Made by a program: the position numbers and the translations under genes
NCBI GenBank assembly: GCA_964595945.1
Contig: CAZQSL010000018.1
Location: 1-41,227, forward strand
Length of the DNA stretch: 41,227 nucleotides
Reading direction: 5' to 3'
Source: CAZQSL01 sp964595945
GTDB taxonomy: Bacteria > UBP15 > UBA6099 > JAJRTR01
Shown: piece after piece, positions 24,110 to 33,535 of the stretch
How the letters are laid out: each line of letters opens with the position of its first letter
How positions within the stretch are numbered: the first letter of the stretch is position 1
The notes under the pieces: generated by a model
Told to the model about the DNA's origin: nothing
What the model saw: only the letters and a program-made list of their open reading frames with translations
The model's database searches: none

Positions 24110-27100
24110 CTATTTTCTGAGTATGATAGTGCAGTCGGCTGAGGATTTCAGGAAATAGCCTTTCCATGGATAGAGGGTGCTGCCGGGTGTCTGGGCAGTG
24201 TAGGCGCCATCGTAGAGGTAGATCGAGGGCGCGATCATTCCGGCGGATATGGCTTCGTTGAGAGAGTATGTCGATGAGCCGCATGCGAGGGTGATGTTGT
24301 CTCCCCATACGAGTTGGGAATCGAATGGGTTGCCGAGCACGTTCCAGCCTGGTTTGAGTGGTACTTCGACAGTGCCATCGGATGGGACCGGGACACCAGT
24401 GATGTCGATCCGGGTGTCGGCGGCGACGTGTATCCAGTAGCCTATGCCGGCCTGGATATCGGTGTCGGAGGCCTGGAGGAATTTTCCGTCGAAGTACTGA
24501 TATACGTCGAGTTGCGCGAGGTCGTCACCGAGTTGGGCGATGGCGGCAGTGACTTCGGGGTCGAGCGGGACGCTGATGAGGTTCCAGCCCTTTGTGATTG
24601 TGGTGGAAGCAGTGTCTTCGGTTAGTGACTTGCGGGTGATTTCGATAGTGAAAGGTGTTGTCGAAACTGGATCGGTGGATGTGGTGAAGGTATAGGATGA
24701 TACTTGAGCCATATCGATGCGTTCTCCGGTAGAGGCTACAACGAGAGTGAATGTGTAGGAGGAGGGAAGTTCCGATGGGTCCCATGTCAGGGTGATGGGG
24801 CTGGCGGATTCGTTGGTTTCGACGGCAAGGGAGTAGGAGACGGCGGAGGCGGTATTGCCGCGAGTGTCGTTAGCGAGGCGGTGTGAGTGACGGTCGGAAG
24901 TGAAATAGAGTGACGTGTAGTTGCCGTCAGCGGGAGCGGGCGGGTCGATCAGGTCGGTTGAGGGGTCGTAGCCAGATGTGGCGGAGGTTGAGGATGCGAC
25001 GTAGTTGTCAGTATCCGATGAGGCTGGGGCGTGTGCGGAAATTTTGAATCTGTATGCGTATTTGTCACGCACGACTCTTGCCATGCCGCCCGGGAGTCCC
25101 GCGCCTGGCGCGAAGATGAGTTCGGCGTCGGTGTTTGCGTAGAGGAAGTATCCCTTTGCCGGGTCCATTGTCGAGCCGGTGCCGTTTTGTATCCATGTCG
25201 ATGCCGCGCTGTTGTATTCGAGCAGTACCGATGACACGATACCGTCTGAAATGGCTGTCGCGAGGTCGTAAGTCACTCCTGATTTCCGCACCTGTACGGA
25301 GTCCCACGGATATGAGCGGTTGTAGGGAGTGCCGATTTGGTTCCAGCCGGTGTGGAGAGCGGTGATGTATGTTTGCGTGGTGTCTACGATGCTGCCTGAA
25401 TAGCTGTAGGGAAGGTCTGTGAAATAGGCTTTCACCCAGTATGAGTCGCCGGCGTTTATCCCGGCTGGCGGAGTGTATTTCCCTTTATGCGGATCAGCGG
25501 TGGTCAACTGGGGATCCCAGCGATAGATTTTGTATTCTCCGCCGGTGCCGTAGATGGAGGAAGGCGATGGGTTTGCGGGCTGTACCGGCATATTGAGCAG
25601 ATACCACCTTGAGCTGGCTATAGTGCCGGAAAACGGGATCGTGTTTGCAACGGTGACAGATGCTGTGGCTACGGATGTTTTTCCGGAAATGTCGGAGGCT
25701 TCGAGTTTGAGGGTGTATGTGCCTGAAAGTGTAGCGGTATCCCATGTAGTAAAGGCCGATGAAGTTATGGGGGATGAACCGTCGGCGATCGTTTTCCATG
25801 TTGGGGGGGCTTCGCCAGGACCGTATGAAAGGGACCATGAAGTGAAAAGTGGATCGTACGCCGTGCCGGTGACTGTGAGCGAGCCGGAGACAGTAGCTGC
25901 CGATGCTGGTGACGATATAATGGTCACTGGAGCCTGCGTGTCCTTTTTGATGTAGAAGACGTCAGTGGCTACTGTAGAGCTGCCGTCGCCGTCGAGGGCT
26001 CGGACGGAGATGTAGTTGATGCCTTCGGAGAGTGAGGCGAAGCCTATGGTCCAGTCGGTCGTGTACGAGGCGGCGGCGACGCCGGTGGCGACAGGGGTCC
26101 AGTCGACGGACTGTGTGGCTGTCATGCCGGGGCCGGTCCAGGCGGAGTAGTGGATATCGGCGAGCAGGCTGCCGCCGTCGTCGGAGAAATCGACATCGTA
26201 CAGAGAGGCGGGATCGGCAGAGTGCCATGTGTCGTCGTCGGGCTGGTTGTCGGTGATGACAGGCGCCGAGGGGTCTTCGATGAATGCCGTGAGCTCGATG
26301 GTGTTAAGTTCGGTATTGCCCGCCGAGTCGGCCGCGCGGACCACGTAGTAGTAGTGGCCGTAGGGCAGGCCGGTGATGTCGATGGTTGTGGCGGTGGTCG
26401 AAAAGCCGGGAGTGGCGAAGTCCTGTCCTCCGGTGGCGGAGGCGGCAAATCCGGAGTAAGTGACGGGAGAAACGTCACTGGCGGGGTCCCATGCGAGGCG
26501 GAGGCAGTCTGCGCCGCATCGCGTGAGTGATGTGAGTCCCGCGAACGATGGAGCCTGCGTGTCCTTTTTGATGTAGAAGACGTCAGTGGCTACTGTAGAG
26601 CTGCCGTCGCCGTCGAGGGCTCGGACGGAGATGTAGTTGATGCCTTCGGAGAGTGAGGCGAAGCCTATGGTCCAGTCGGTCGTGTACGAGGCGGCGGCGA
26701 CGCCGGTGGCGACAGGGGTCCAGTCGACGGACTGTGTGGCTGTCATGCCGGGGCCGGTCCAGGCGGAGTAGTGGATATCGGCGAGCAGGCTGCCGCCGTC
26801 GTCGGAGAAATCGACATCGTACAGAGAGGCGGGATCGGCAGAGTGCCATGTGTCGTCGTCGGGCTGGTTGTCGGTGATGACAGGCGCCGAGGGGTCTTCG
26901 ATGAATGCCGTGAGCTCGATGGTGTTAAGTTCGGTATTGCCCGCCGAGTCGGCCGCGCGGACCACGTAGTAGTAGTGGCCGTAGGGCAGGCCGGTGATGT
27001 CGATGGTTGTGGCGGTAGTCGAAAAGCCGGGAGTGGCGAAGTCCTGCATGGCTGATGATGTTGCCGGATAGATGTTGTATGTGACGGCGAGATTGTCGGT

Positions 27101-30100
27101 CGCGGGGAGCCATGAAAGGGTAAGGCAGCCGGCGCCGCAGTTTGTAACGTCGGCTATGCCTGCGAAAGATGGTGGCGTAGTGTCTTTCCTGATATAAAAG
27201 ACGTCGGTCGCGACAATGACGTGGGCATCAGTGTCGACAGCGCGGACGCTGATATGGGTGGTACCTTCCGAGAGCGAGTCGAAATCGACGCCCCAGTTGT
27301 CCGTGTAAGAAGCGGCGGCGATGCCGGTGGCGATGTCAGCCCAGGGGATGGAATTGGTAGCAGTCATGTCCGCGCCAGTCCATGCGGAATACTGCACATA
27401 GTCGAGCATACCGCCCCCGTCTGCGAAATCGACATCGAAAACGGCTCCGGGATCAGTTGCGTACCAGATGTTGTCGCCTGCCTGGTGATCGAGGACATAA
27501 GGGACATCGGTATCGGCGATGAAGACCGAAAGCTCAGATGAGTTAGAGTCTTCGTTTGCGAGTGAGTCTTCGGCCCGGACAACAAAGAAATGGTCGCCTC
27601 CTGAGAGTCCTGTCATGTTGATGGAAATCACATCGGTAGACAATGCGGGAGCGTTGAAGTCTTCGCCGCCGGAGACGGCAGAAGTGTATATGTTGTAGGT
27701 CACCGGACCGTTAGTGTCGGTGGCGGCGTCCCATGAAAGGGTAACGCAGTCAGGGCCGCAGTTGACGATGGAAGACAGTCCGGCGAAAAGGGGAGCGGCA
27801 GTGTCTTTCCTGATGTAGAAAGAATCGGTGGCAACCGATGTATTGCCGTCGCCATCTATCGCTTTCACGGAAATATAGCTTACCCCTTCAGGAAGGGCGG
27901 CGAAATCGACGTCCCAGTCAGCCGTGTAAGTAGTGGCGTCTATGCCGGTGGCGATGGTAGCCCACGCGATCGATTCGGTAGCGGTCATCCCCGTGGCGGT
28001 CCATGCGGCATACTGGACGGTTGCGAGCAGGCTGCCACCGGCATCGGAGAAATCGACATCGAAAACGGCTCCGGGGTTTGCGGCGTACCAGGTGTCGTCA
28101 CCAGCCTGATTGACCGTTATAGCCGGAGTGGTGAATTCCTGCACATAGCCGGAGGCCTCGATAGAGTTCGTGTCCTCGTTTCCGACGGAATCTTCCGCCC
28201 TGACGACAAAGTAATGATAGCCGTAAGCGAGCGCGCTGATATCGGCAGAGGTAGACGTTGTCGAAAAATCGGGTGTGGAGAAATTGTGTCCGCCGCTGGT
28301 CGAAGACGAGTAAACATTGTAGGACACGGGATGATTGGAGTCAGTGGCGGCATCCCATGCGATGGTAAGGCAGTCCGCTCCACAACTGGCTGTAGAAGCG
28401 ATACCCGCGAATACTGGCGCTACTGTATCTTTCAGGAAATAGAACGTATCGGTGGCGGTGGAGAGATTGCCAGCGAAATCATAGGCGCGTACGGAAACGT
28501 AATTGATGCCTTCAGACATGGAGGCGAATGGTATCTGGAAGTCCGCAGTGTATGAATTGCTGGCAATATTTTCTGAAATCGTCGCCCATGCGATCGTTTC
28601 GGAGCCAGTGCCGGAAGCCATGCCGGAGGCGGTCCAGACGGCATATTGCACGAGGTCGAGCGTACCGCCGCCCGCGTCCTCGAAGTCAATGTCGAACGAG
28701 AGCGCAGGATCGGTCGCGTACCATGTGTCGATGCCGGACTGGTTGTCCGTGATGACTGGCGGGGTATTGTCGTAATTGTATGAGAGCGCCGAGTTGGTTG
28801 AGTCCGTGTCCTCGATACCGTGAGAGTCGCGGCAGGCGAGGAAAACTGTGCTCGTGCCGCCCGGCAATCCTGAAACGGCGCAGCTCAGCGCAGCCGGGCC
28901 GTCATTGGCGCAGGCGGCGGTCATGGCGGCGTATGACTGGTCTGTGAGAGACCATTTGCAGTCGGCGTTTTCGCTGGTCACGAACGTGAGGGATACAGCG
29001 CCCGAAGCGAAGAGTGTGCCGGAAGCGGGCGACCAGTCGGACTGAACGGGTGGCGTTGTGTCTTTCATAATGTAAAAAGCGTCGGTGGCGGCATCCGAGA
29101 CCAGTCCGGCATTGTCCGTGGAACGCACGGAAACGAAGTTGACGCCTTCGGCGAGAGCGCCGAAATCGACAGGCCAGTCGGTGGTGTATGTCTGTGTGCC
29201 GATATTTGTCGCGATGCTGGTCCAGGGGATAATTTCCGAACCGGTGCCCGCTGATGTGCCGGTGGCGTTCCAGACGGTGTACTGCACGGTGGCGAGGCCG
29301 GAGCCGGTCGCGAAGTCGTCGAAATCGACATCGTAAGTAGTGCCGCCGGTGATGCGCCATGTGTCGTCGCCAGTCTGATTGACGATAGCTGCCGGAGCGG
29401 TAGTATCCTTCAGCATGGTGAACGCATCGCTGGTTTCGCTTGTGTTGCCTGCCTTGTCAAAGGAGCGAACTGATATGTAATTGATGCCTTCGGTGAGTGA
29501 GGCGAATTTGACGCCCCAGTCGGCGGTATATGTGCCGAGGCCGGTTTTGGTCCTGATGTTGTGCCAGGGGATTAGTTCGGTGCCGGATTTGCCGGGACCG
29601 CTCCATACGGAATACTGAAGTGAGGAAAGCCCCGAATCGGTATCGGTGAAGTCGACATTGTATATCGCGCCAGGGTTGATTGCGTGCCACGTGGCGTCAT
29701 CAGCCTGAAGGTCGATTGCGAATGGAGGATTGATTTCAGAGTAGCCTGTGCCGTCTTTTGCGATCTGGCCCGAATTGCCGACCGTGAAGCATGTCGTAGC
29801 GTCAGCGGGGCAGGTCGATCCGTAGACGGCTTTCGTCCCAAATGTAGAAGACGTCCAGGATATCCCGCCATTGGTTGTGCGGATAATTGCCCCGGAGTCG
29901 CCGAAAGCGTAACAGTTGGAACTGTCGGCACATGTGATGGAGTAGAGGAGATTGGAAACCCCGCTTGCGTTGACGCTCCATGTGTCTCCGGTGTCGGTGG
30001 ATGATATGAGGGTGCCTGAGTCGCCGGAAATGAAACATGAGGAGTCCGAACAGTCAATGCTGCGGAGCGTGGACGCAACGCCTGAAATCATGGCGGTCCA

Positions 30101-31597
30101 TGTCGATCCGCCGTCGATAGTCTTGATGATTTTCCCTCCGCTGCCGACGGCTATACATGTGAGGTCGTCGGGGTAGCAATAGATGGAATTCATGGCCTCG
30201 GTGGTGCCGGTCGTGAGAGTGGACCAGTTAGTGCCGCTGTCTGATGTTTTGAGGATTGTGCCGTTATTTCCGGAGATGTAGCATGTGTTTTTGTCGCCCT
30301 GGCAGGCTATGTCATTGAGTTGTACTGCCGATCCGGAGGCGAGAGAAGACCAGCTCGCGCCGCTGTCGGTGGTTTTCAGTACAATTCCCGACAATCCGGC
30401 GGCGAAGCATGTCTCTGTGTCGACTGGGCATGTGATGCCTCTGAGGTTGGTGGCAGTGCCCGATGTGAGGGCTGTCCAGGTCGTACCGCTGTCTGTCGTT
30501 TTTCCGATGAATCCACCGTCTCCCGCCGCATAGCAGGTGTTGGTGCCGACGGGGCAGTCCGTTGCGTACAGACTGGATGTTGTAATGGATACTTTGAGAT
30601 TGGTATTGGAGACAAATCCGTCGGTTGTCCTGAACAGTATGCCTCCTGCGCCAGCGGCATAACAGGTGCTTTCGTCGGCGCATGAAAGCTCGTTGAGGGC
30701 GGTGGATGTCGTCATTTGAGACCACGAGGTGCCGCCGTCAGTGGTTTTGAAGATAGTCTGGGGATTGACGACCGCGCCGGCAGCGGTGCCGGCCGCGTAA
30801 CATGTCGTGGCTGACGGGCATTTTACCGAGTAGAGATAGATATCGGATGCTGGAGTTGTCTGCGCTGTCCACGTGGTGCCGCCGTCGGTGGTTTTGAGAA
30901 GTGTAGTTGTGTATGATGGACTTAAGGCGCCGCCTGATACGTAGCAAGTATTTGCGGCAGGGCACGAAACGCCGGTCAGGGTGGTGGTGACGGTCGATGT
31001 CTGTGTCGCCCAACTGTTGCCGTCCGAAGTCTTGAGTATCCTGCCGGAAGCGCCAACGGCATAACAGTGTGTCATGTCGCCGTTTTCGCAATCGACATTC
31101 TGGAGTATGGACGTGATGCCCGCGACGGATTGGCTTGTCCAGGACACGCCGCCGTCAGTGGTTTTGCGTATGAGGCCCGATGCTCCGACCATGTAGCACA
31201 AATCCGCGTCGGAAGGGGAGCAGGATATGCTGTATAGCTGAGTGGTAACTCCTGTTATGGAGATGTTGTTCCATGTGGCGCCGCCGTCAGTGGTTTTGAG
31301 TATTTTCCCCTGTTGGCCGACCGCATAGCAGGTCGACGAATTGCCGGGACATGTGATGTAGTTGATCTGATCGGTGATTCCGGAGTTCTGTGAGTCCCAC
31401 GAATCGCCGCTGTCGACAGTCTTGAGCAGCGAGCCGCCAGCTCCGGCAATATACCCGGTTGTACCGCTTGTGAAATACACTCCGTAAATATTGCTCGATG
31501 TCGGTTTCGGGTTCTGTACTGTCCACGCGAAAGCCGTAACGGGCACACTCACCAGCAGTACGATTGCGACGATCACACTCAGGGAATACTTTCTCAT
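24110..31597 (-). CDS. giant secreted repeat protein with YCF48/BNR-like propeller and Ig/Fn3-like domains
   Basis: A 2495-residue exported protein. A signal peptide (cleavage after A-F-A, about residue 25) is followed by about 14 repeats of 40-47 residues (to about 620) with the YCF48/BNR signature K-T-T-D-G-G-x-x-W and A-G-x-x-G-x-I. Thirteen repeats also carry a close cysteine pair (for example C-P-V-D-T-E-T-C), probably disulfides. Residues 625-1960 hold seven Ig-like modules opening D-D-T-W-x-x-x-x-P, interleaved with four Fn3-like modules containing C-G-x-D/G-C. The C-terminal 500 residues contain three G-W-N or W-Y-L-type domains (K-G-W-N-L-I-S-V-P near 2337, P-G-W-N-V-L-G-N-P near 2417). 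No LPXTG or transmembrane anchor is seen. It is the last gene of the operon, 35 bp after the barrel gene, so surface display or secretion through that machinery is plausible. A role in adhesion is inference. Confidence 0.85.
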   Translation of the reverse strand: MRKYSLSVIVAIVLLVSVPVTAFAWTVQNPKPTSSNIYGVYFTSGTTGYIAGAGGSLLKTVDSGDSWDSQNSGITDQINYITCPGNSSTCYAVGQQGKILKTTDGGATWNNISITGVTTQLYSISCSPSDADLCYMVGASGLIRKTTDGGVSWTSQSVAGITSILQNVDCENGDMTHCYAVGASGRILKTSDGNSWATQTSTVTTTLTGVSCPAANTCYVSGGALSPSYTTTLLKTTDGGTTWTAQTTPASDIYLYSVKCPSATTCYAAGTAAGAVVNPQTIFKTTDGGTSWSQMTTSTALNELSCADESTCYAAGAGGILFRTTDGFVSNTNLKVSITTSSLYATDCPVGTNTCYAAGDGGFIGKTTDSGTTWTALTSGTATNLRGITCPVDTETCFAAGLSGIVLKTTDSGASWSSLASGSAVQLNDIACQGDKNTCYISGNNGTILKTSDSGTNWSTLTTGTTEAMNSIYCYPDDLTCIAVGSGGKIIKTIDGGSTWTAMISGVASTLRSIDCSDSSCFISGDSGTLISSTDTGDTWSVNASGVSNLLYSITCADSSNCYAFGDSGAIIRTTNGGISWTSSTFGTKAVYGSTCPADATTCFTVGNSGQIAKDGTGYSEINPPFAIDLQADDATWHAINPGAIYNVDFTDTDSGLSSLQYSVWSGPGKSGTELIPWHNIRTKTGLGTYTADWGVKFASLTEGINYISVRSFDKAGNTSETSDAFTMLKDTTAPAAIVNQTGDDTWRITGGTTYDVDFDDFATGSGLATVQYTVWNATGTSAGTGSEIIPWTSIATNIGTQTYTTDWPVDFGALAEGVNFVSVRSTDNAGLVSDAATDAFYIMKDTTPPVQSDWSPASGTLFASGAVSLTFVTSENADCKWSLTDQSYAAMTAACANDGPAALSCAVSGLPGGTSTVFLACRDSHGIEDTDSTNSALSYNYDNTPPVITDNQSGIDTWYATDPALSFDIDFEDAGGGTLDLVQYAVWTASGMASGTGSETIAWATISENIASNSYTADFQIPFASMSEGINYVSVRAYDFAGNLSTATDTFYFLKDTVAPVFAGIASTASCGADCLTIAWDAATDSNHPVSYNVYSSSTSGGHNFSTPDFSTTSTSADISALAYGYHYFVVRAEDSVGNEDTNSIEASGYVQEFTTPAITVNQAGDDTWYAANPGAVFDVDFSDAGGSLLATVQYAAWTATGMTATESIAWATIATGIDATTYTADWDVDFAALPEGVSYISVKAIDGDGNTSVATDSFYIRKDTAAPLFAGLSSIVNCGPDCVTLSWDAATDTNGPVTYNIYTSAVSGGEDFNAPALSTDVISINMTGLSGGDHFFVVRAEDSLANEDSNSSELSVFIADTDVPYVLDHQAGDNIWYATDPGAVFDVDFADGGGMLDYVQYSAWTGADMTATNSIPWADIATGIAAASYTDNWGVDFDSLSEGTTHISVRAVDTDAHVIVATDVFYIRKDTTPPSFAGIADVTNCGAGCLTLSWLPATDNLAVTYNIYPATSSAMQDFATPGFSTTATTIDITGLPYGHYYYVVRAADSAGNTELNTIELTAFIEDPSAPVITDNQPDDDTWHSADPASLYDVDFSDDGGSLLADIHYSAWTGPGMTATQSVDWTPVATGVAAASYTTDWTIGFASLSEGINYISVRALDGDGSSTVATDVFYIKKDTQAPSFAGLTSLTRCGADCLRLAWDPASDVSPVTYSGFAASATGGQDFATPGFSTTATTIDITGLPYGHYYYVVRAADSAGNTELNTIELTAFIEDPSAPVITDNQPDDDTWHSADPASLYDVDFSDDGGSLLADIHYSAWTGPGMTATQSVDWTPVATGVAAASYTTDWTIGFASLSEGINYISVRALDGDGSSTVATDVFYIKKDTQAPVTIISSPASAATVSGSLTVTGTAYDPLFTSWSLSYGPGEAPPTWKTIADGSSPITSSAFTTWDTATLSGTYTLKLEASDISGKTSVATASVTVANTIPFSGTIASSRWYLLNMPVQPANPSPSSIYGTGGEYKIYRWDPQLTTADPHKGKYTPPAGINAGDSYWVKAYFTDLPYSYSGSIVDTTQTYITALHTGWNQIGTPYNRSYPWDSVQVRKSGVTYDLATAISDGIVSSVLLEYNSAASTWIQNGTGSTMDPAKGYFLYANTDAELIFAPGAGLPGGMARVVRDKYAYRFKISAHAPASSDTDNYVASSTSATSGYDPSTDLIDPPAPADGNYTSLYFTSDRHSHRLANDTRGNTASAVSYSLAVETNESASPITLTWDPSELPSSYTFTLVVASTGERIDMAQVSSYTFTTSTDPVSTTPFTIEITRKSLTEDTASTTITKGWNLISVPLDPEVTAAIAQLGDDLAQLDVYQYFDGKFLQASDTDIQAGIGYWIHVAADTRIDITGVPVPSDGTVEVPLKPGWNVLGNPFDSQLVWGDNITLACGSSTYSLNEAISAGMIAPSIYLYDGAYTAQTPGSTLYPWKGYFLKSSADCTIILRK
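25929..27046 (-). repeat. 621-bp tandem duplication inside the giant gene
   Basis: Bases 25929-26425 and 26550-27046 are nearly identical over 497 bp. I see one difference (A versus G near 27017). The offset is 621 bp (207 codons), so the frame is kept and one Ig-like plus part of an Fn3-like module is copied. The level of identity points to a recent duplication or gene conversion. Confidence 0.92.
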
Positions 31598-31632
31598 CGT
31601 TTTATTGCCTCACAAAAAAATGACTTGTTTAC

Positions 31633-33510
31633 TCAGAATGCCTTTTCGACAGAAAGGCGCATGATGTTCTGGCGGTAATTGAATACTGAAGAAATGCGGT
31701 CGCGGAATCTCAGGTTTTCAAATTCGACTCCAAGCCTGTACTGTTGCTTGAGAGTGTTGGTGAATTTGACGCTGTGGCGCTGTTCGCGGTTGTCGACGGC
31801 AGAACCCTGCGATGTGGAGTTTTCATAGCGGAGGGTGACAAGGTTGCGATTTTTTGAAGTTTCCCAGTTGACGGTAAGGACCGTGTTGTCGTTTTGCGCG
31901 TATGCGCCAGTCGCGGGCGTCGAGCTGTCATTTCTGGAAAAAGCTGTGGAAAGGGAAAGGTTGCTGAACAGTACGGATGAGAAAACGAACAGTTTAACGT
32001 CAGAATCCGAAGTGGCTGACGGCAGGCGGAATTTGATGTTTTGCGCAGACAGCGTCAGTCGCGTGCGGGAGGAAAAGGATGTGTCGGGGATGATGTAAGT
32101 CGTCGAGAGGCCCTTGTTGACAGTGAGCGACTCGAAACTCGAAAGACGCGAATATCTGAGTGTGAAAGCGTTGAGCGCGCCGCGCGACCAGGTGATGGCG
32201 GAAGCCGATCTGCGGGAGGTCGGAGTGATGGTGCCGGTTGCGTAATCGTAGCGTTCGAATCCCGTGTCTATCCTGATCGAGTCGAAGGGACGCCATGTCG
32301 AGTCGAGTTTGCAGCCTTCGCGATTGTTGCGAAGGTAGCGCGCGCCTCCGTCACTTATGGGCTGGAAATCACGGCCCGTGTTGTAGCATTCGAGCGAGGT
32401 GTTGAGGTCGGAGTAAGATGTAGACAATTTTGCGAGCAGCGCTTCGTCATCGGAAGTGGCGGTATCTCGCGGCCTTGTCCTGCTGGTGGCGTATTCGAGA
32501 GCCGTTGTGACATTGGGGGAAAGGATGGACGTATGCGCGAGCGACAGGATGTCATTGCGTGCGGGCGCCGCGTATCCGGCGATCTGTTTGCCGCTTTCAC
32601 GAGCCGTGAGCGCGGAAAATGATGACCGGTTGGAGCGGTTCCACAGATAATCGGTCTTGAGAGCCGAAGTCCACTGGCTGTAGCCGCCGTTGTCGGGGTC
32701 GTGGGTCCGACCGGAGAGGGCGGCAAAATTCCACTTCCCGATATTTTTCAGGACGGTCGCGCCGTCTATTTCCGCGCCGGCGAGTGACAGGTCGCCGAGG
32801 TCCGCCCAGTGTGTGCCGAGCGTTGCGCTGAATTTCGAGTCCGTATAGTCGAGACGCGCCTGATTCTTTTCGATGTCCGTGTAATCCCGTGTTTCCCGGT
32901 GGAAACTGCCCTTGACGGTCCTGCCCTCCGACGTGTTGATGAAGGTCATGTCCGTGTTGACCTTGACCCCATCTTTTTCGCGTAGCGTCGATGCGACATC
33001 CACTCCGGTTGTCTCATCGTATTTCGCCGAAATGTAATCAGTGGAAATTACGTAGGAGCCGGTGGTATTGTCCCCCTGCGCCTGCGCCGTCCGGCGGGAA
33101 GAGGGGGGGGTGAGGATGGAGAAACTCCAGACGAGGGGCTCGACATCGGCTTGATCCAGATTGCGGGCTGTGACTTTCACCTGATAGTCTCCTGATTTCA
33201 TGCGGTCCGCGGGCTCGTACATGATGTACGCTGGCGTGATGTCGGCGTCGGCCGTCACATCGACTCCATTGATCATTATCCTTGCCGAATCCGTGTCTAT
33301 TGACGGTTGCAGAGCAGTCGTGTCGATCGTGATGCACGGGTAGCTGTCCAGGATAGTCGTCGACGGCTCGGGATAGACGGGGCGCATCGAGAGTGTTTTC
33401 TGCTCGTAACCGGCGATTTCAGCGCTTGCAGCCGGGAGCGCCGTGAGGAGAACGATTAGCAGCGGCAGGACCGCCAGCGTGAATTGTCTTTTGTCGTAGC
33501 GTGAGAGCAA
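31633..33510 (-). CDS. outer-membrane beta-barrel protein with N-terminal periplasmic domain
   Basis: A 625-residue exported protein. A signal peptide (hydrophobic 10-28, cleavage after A-S-A at about 30) is followed by a short Ig-like domain to about 145, a low-complexity linker and then many alternating amphipathic strands of about 10 residues ending in a C-terminal phenylalanine. That pattern is typical of a BAM-assembled barrel. The start is a TTG at 33510: GGAGG lies at 33524-33520 with 9-nt spacing, and it begins a proper signal peptide, while the ATG at 33630 would overlap the previous gene by 95 nt. A stretch near L-G-T-H-W-A-D-L-G-D resembles one in the usher-like barrel at 37799-40735. 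A C8 tract (coding strand) lies at 33110-33103. It sits between the FecR-domain gene and the giant protein gene and is a candidate exporter or anchor for the latter. Confidence 0.78.
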   Translation of the reverse strand: MLSRYDKRQFTLAVLPLLIVLLTALPAASAEIAGYEQKTLSMRPVYPEPSTTILDSYPCITIDTTALQPSIDTDSARIMINGVDVTADADITPAYIMYEPADRMKSGDYQVKVTARNLDQADVEPLVWSFSILTPPSSRRTAQAQGDNTTGSYVISTDYISAKYDETTGVDVASTLREKDGVKVNTDMTFINTSEGRTVKGSFHRETRDYTDIEKNQARLDYTDSKFSATLGTHWADLGDLSLAGAEIDGATVLKNIGKWNFAALSGRTHDPDNGGYSQWTSALKTDYLWNRSNRSSFSALTARESGKQIAGYAAPARNDILSLAHTSILSPNVTTALEYATSRTRPRDTATSDDEALLAKLSTSYSDLNTSLECYNTGRDFQPISDGGARYLRNNREGCKLDSTWRPFDSIRIDTGFERYDYATGTITPTSRRSASAITWSRGALNAFTLRYSRLSSFESLTVNKGLSTTYIIPDTSFSSRTRLTLSAQNIKFRLPSATSDSDVKLFVFSSVLFSNLSLSTAFSRNDSSTPATGAYAQNDNTVLTVNWETSKNRNLVTLRYENSTSQGSAVDNREQRHSVKFTNTLKQQYRLGVEFENLRFRDRISSVFNYRQNIMRLSVEKAF

Positions 33511-33535
33511 GGTAAGTATCCTCCGGGAGAATTTA

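Noticed and set aside
25900..29400. CRISPR-like array in the repetitive part of the giant gene
   Set aside because: The repeats are long, in frame and encode Ig/Fn3-like modules. There are no short direct repeats with unique spacers.
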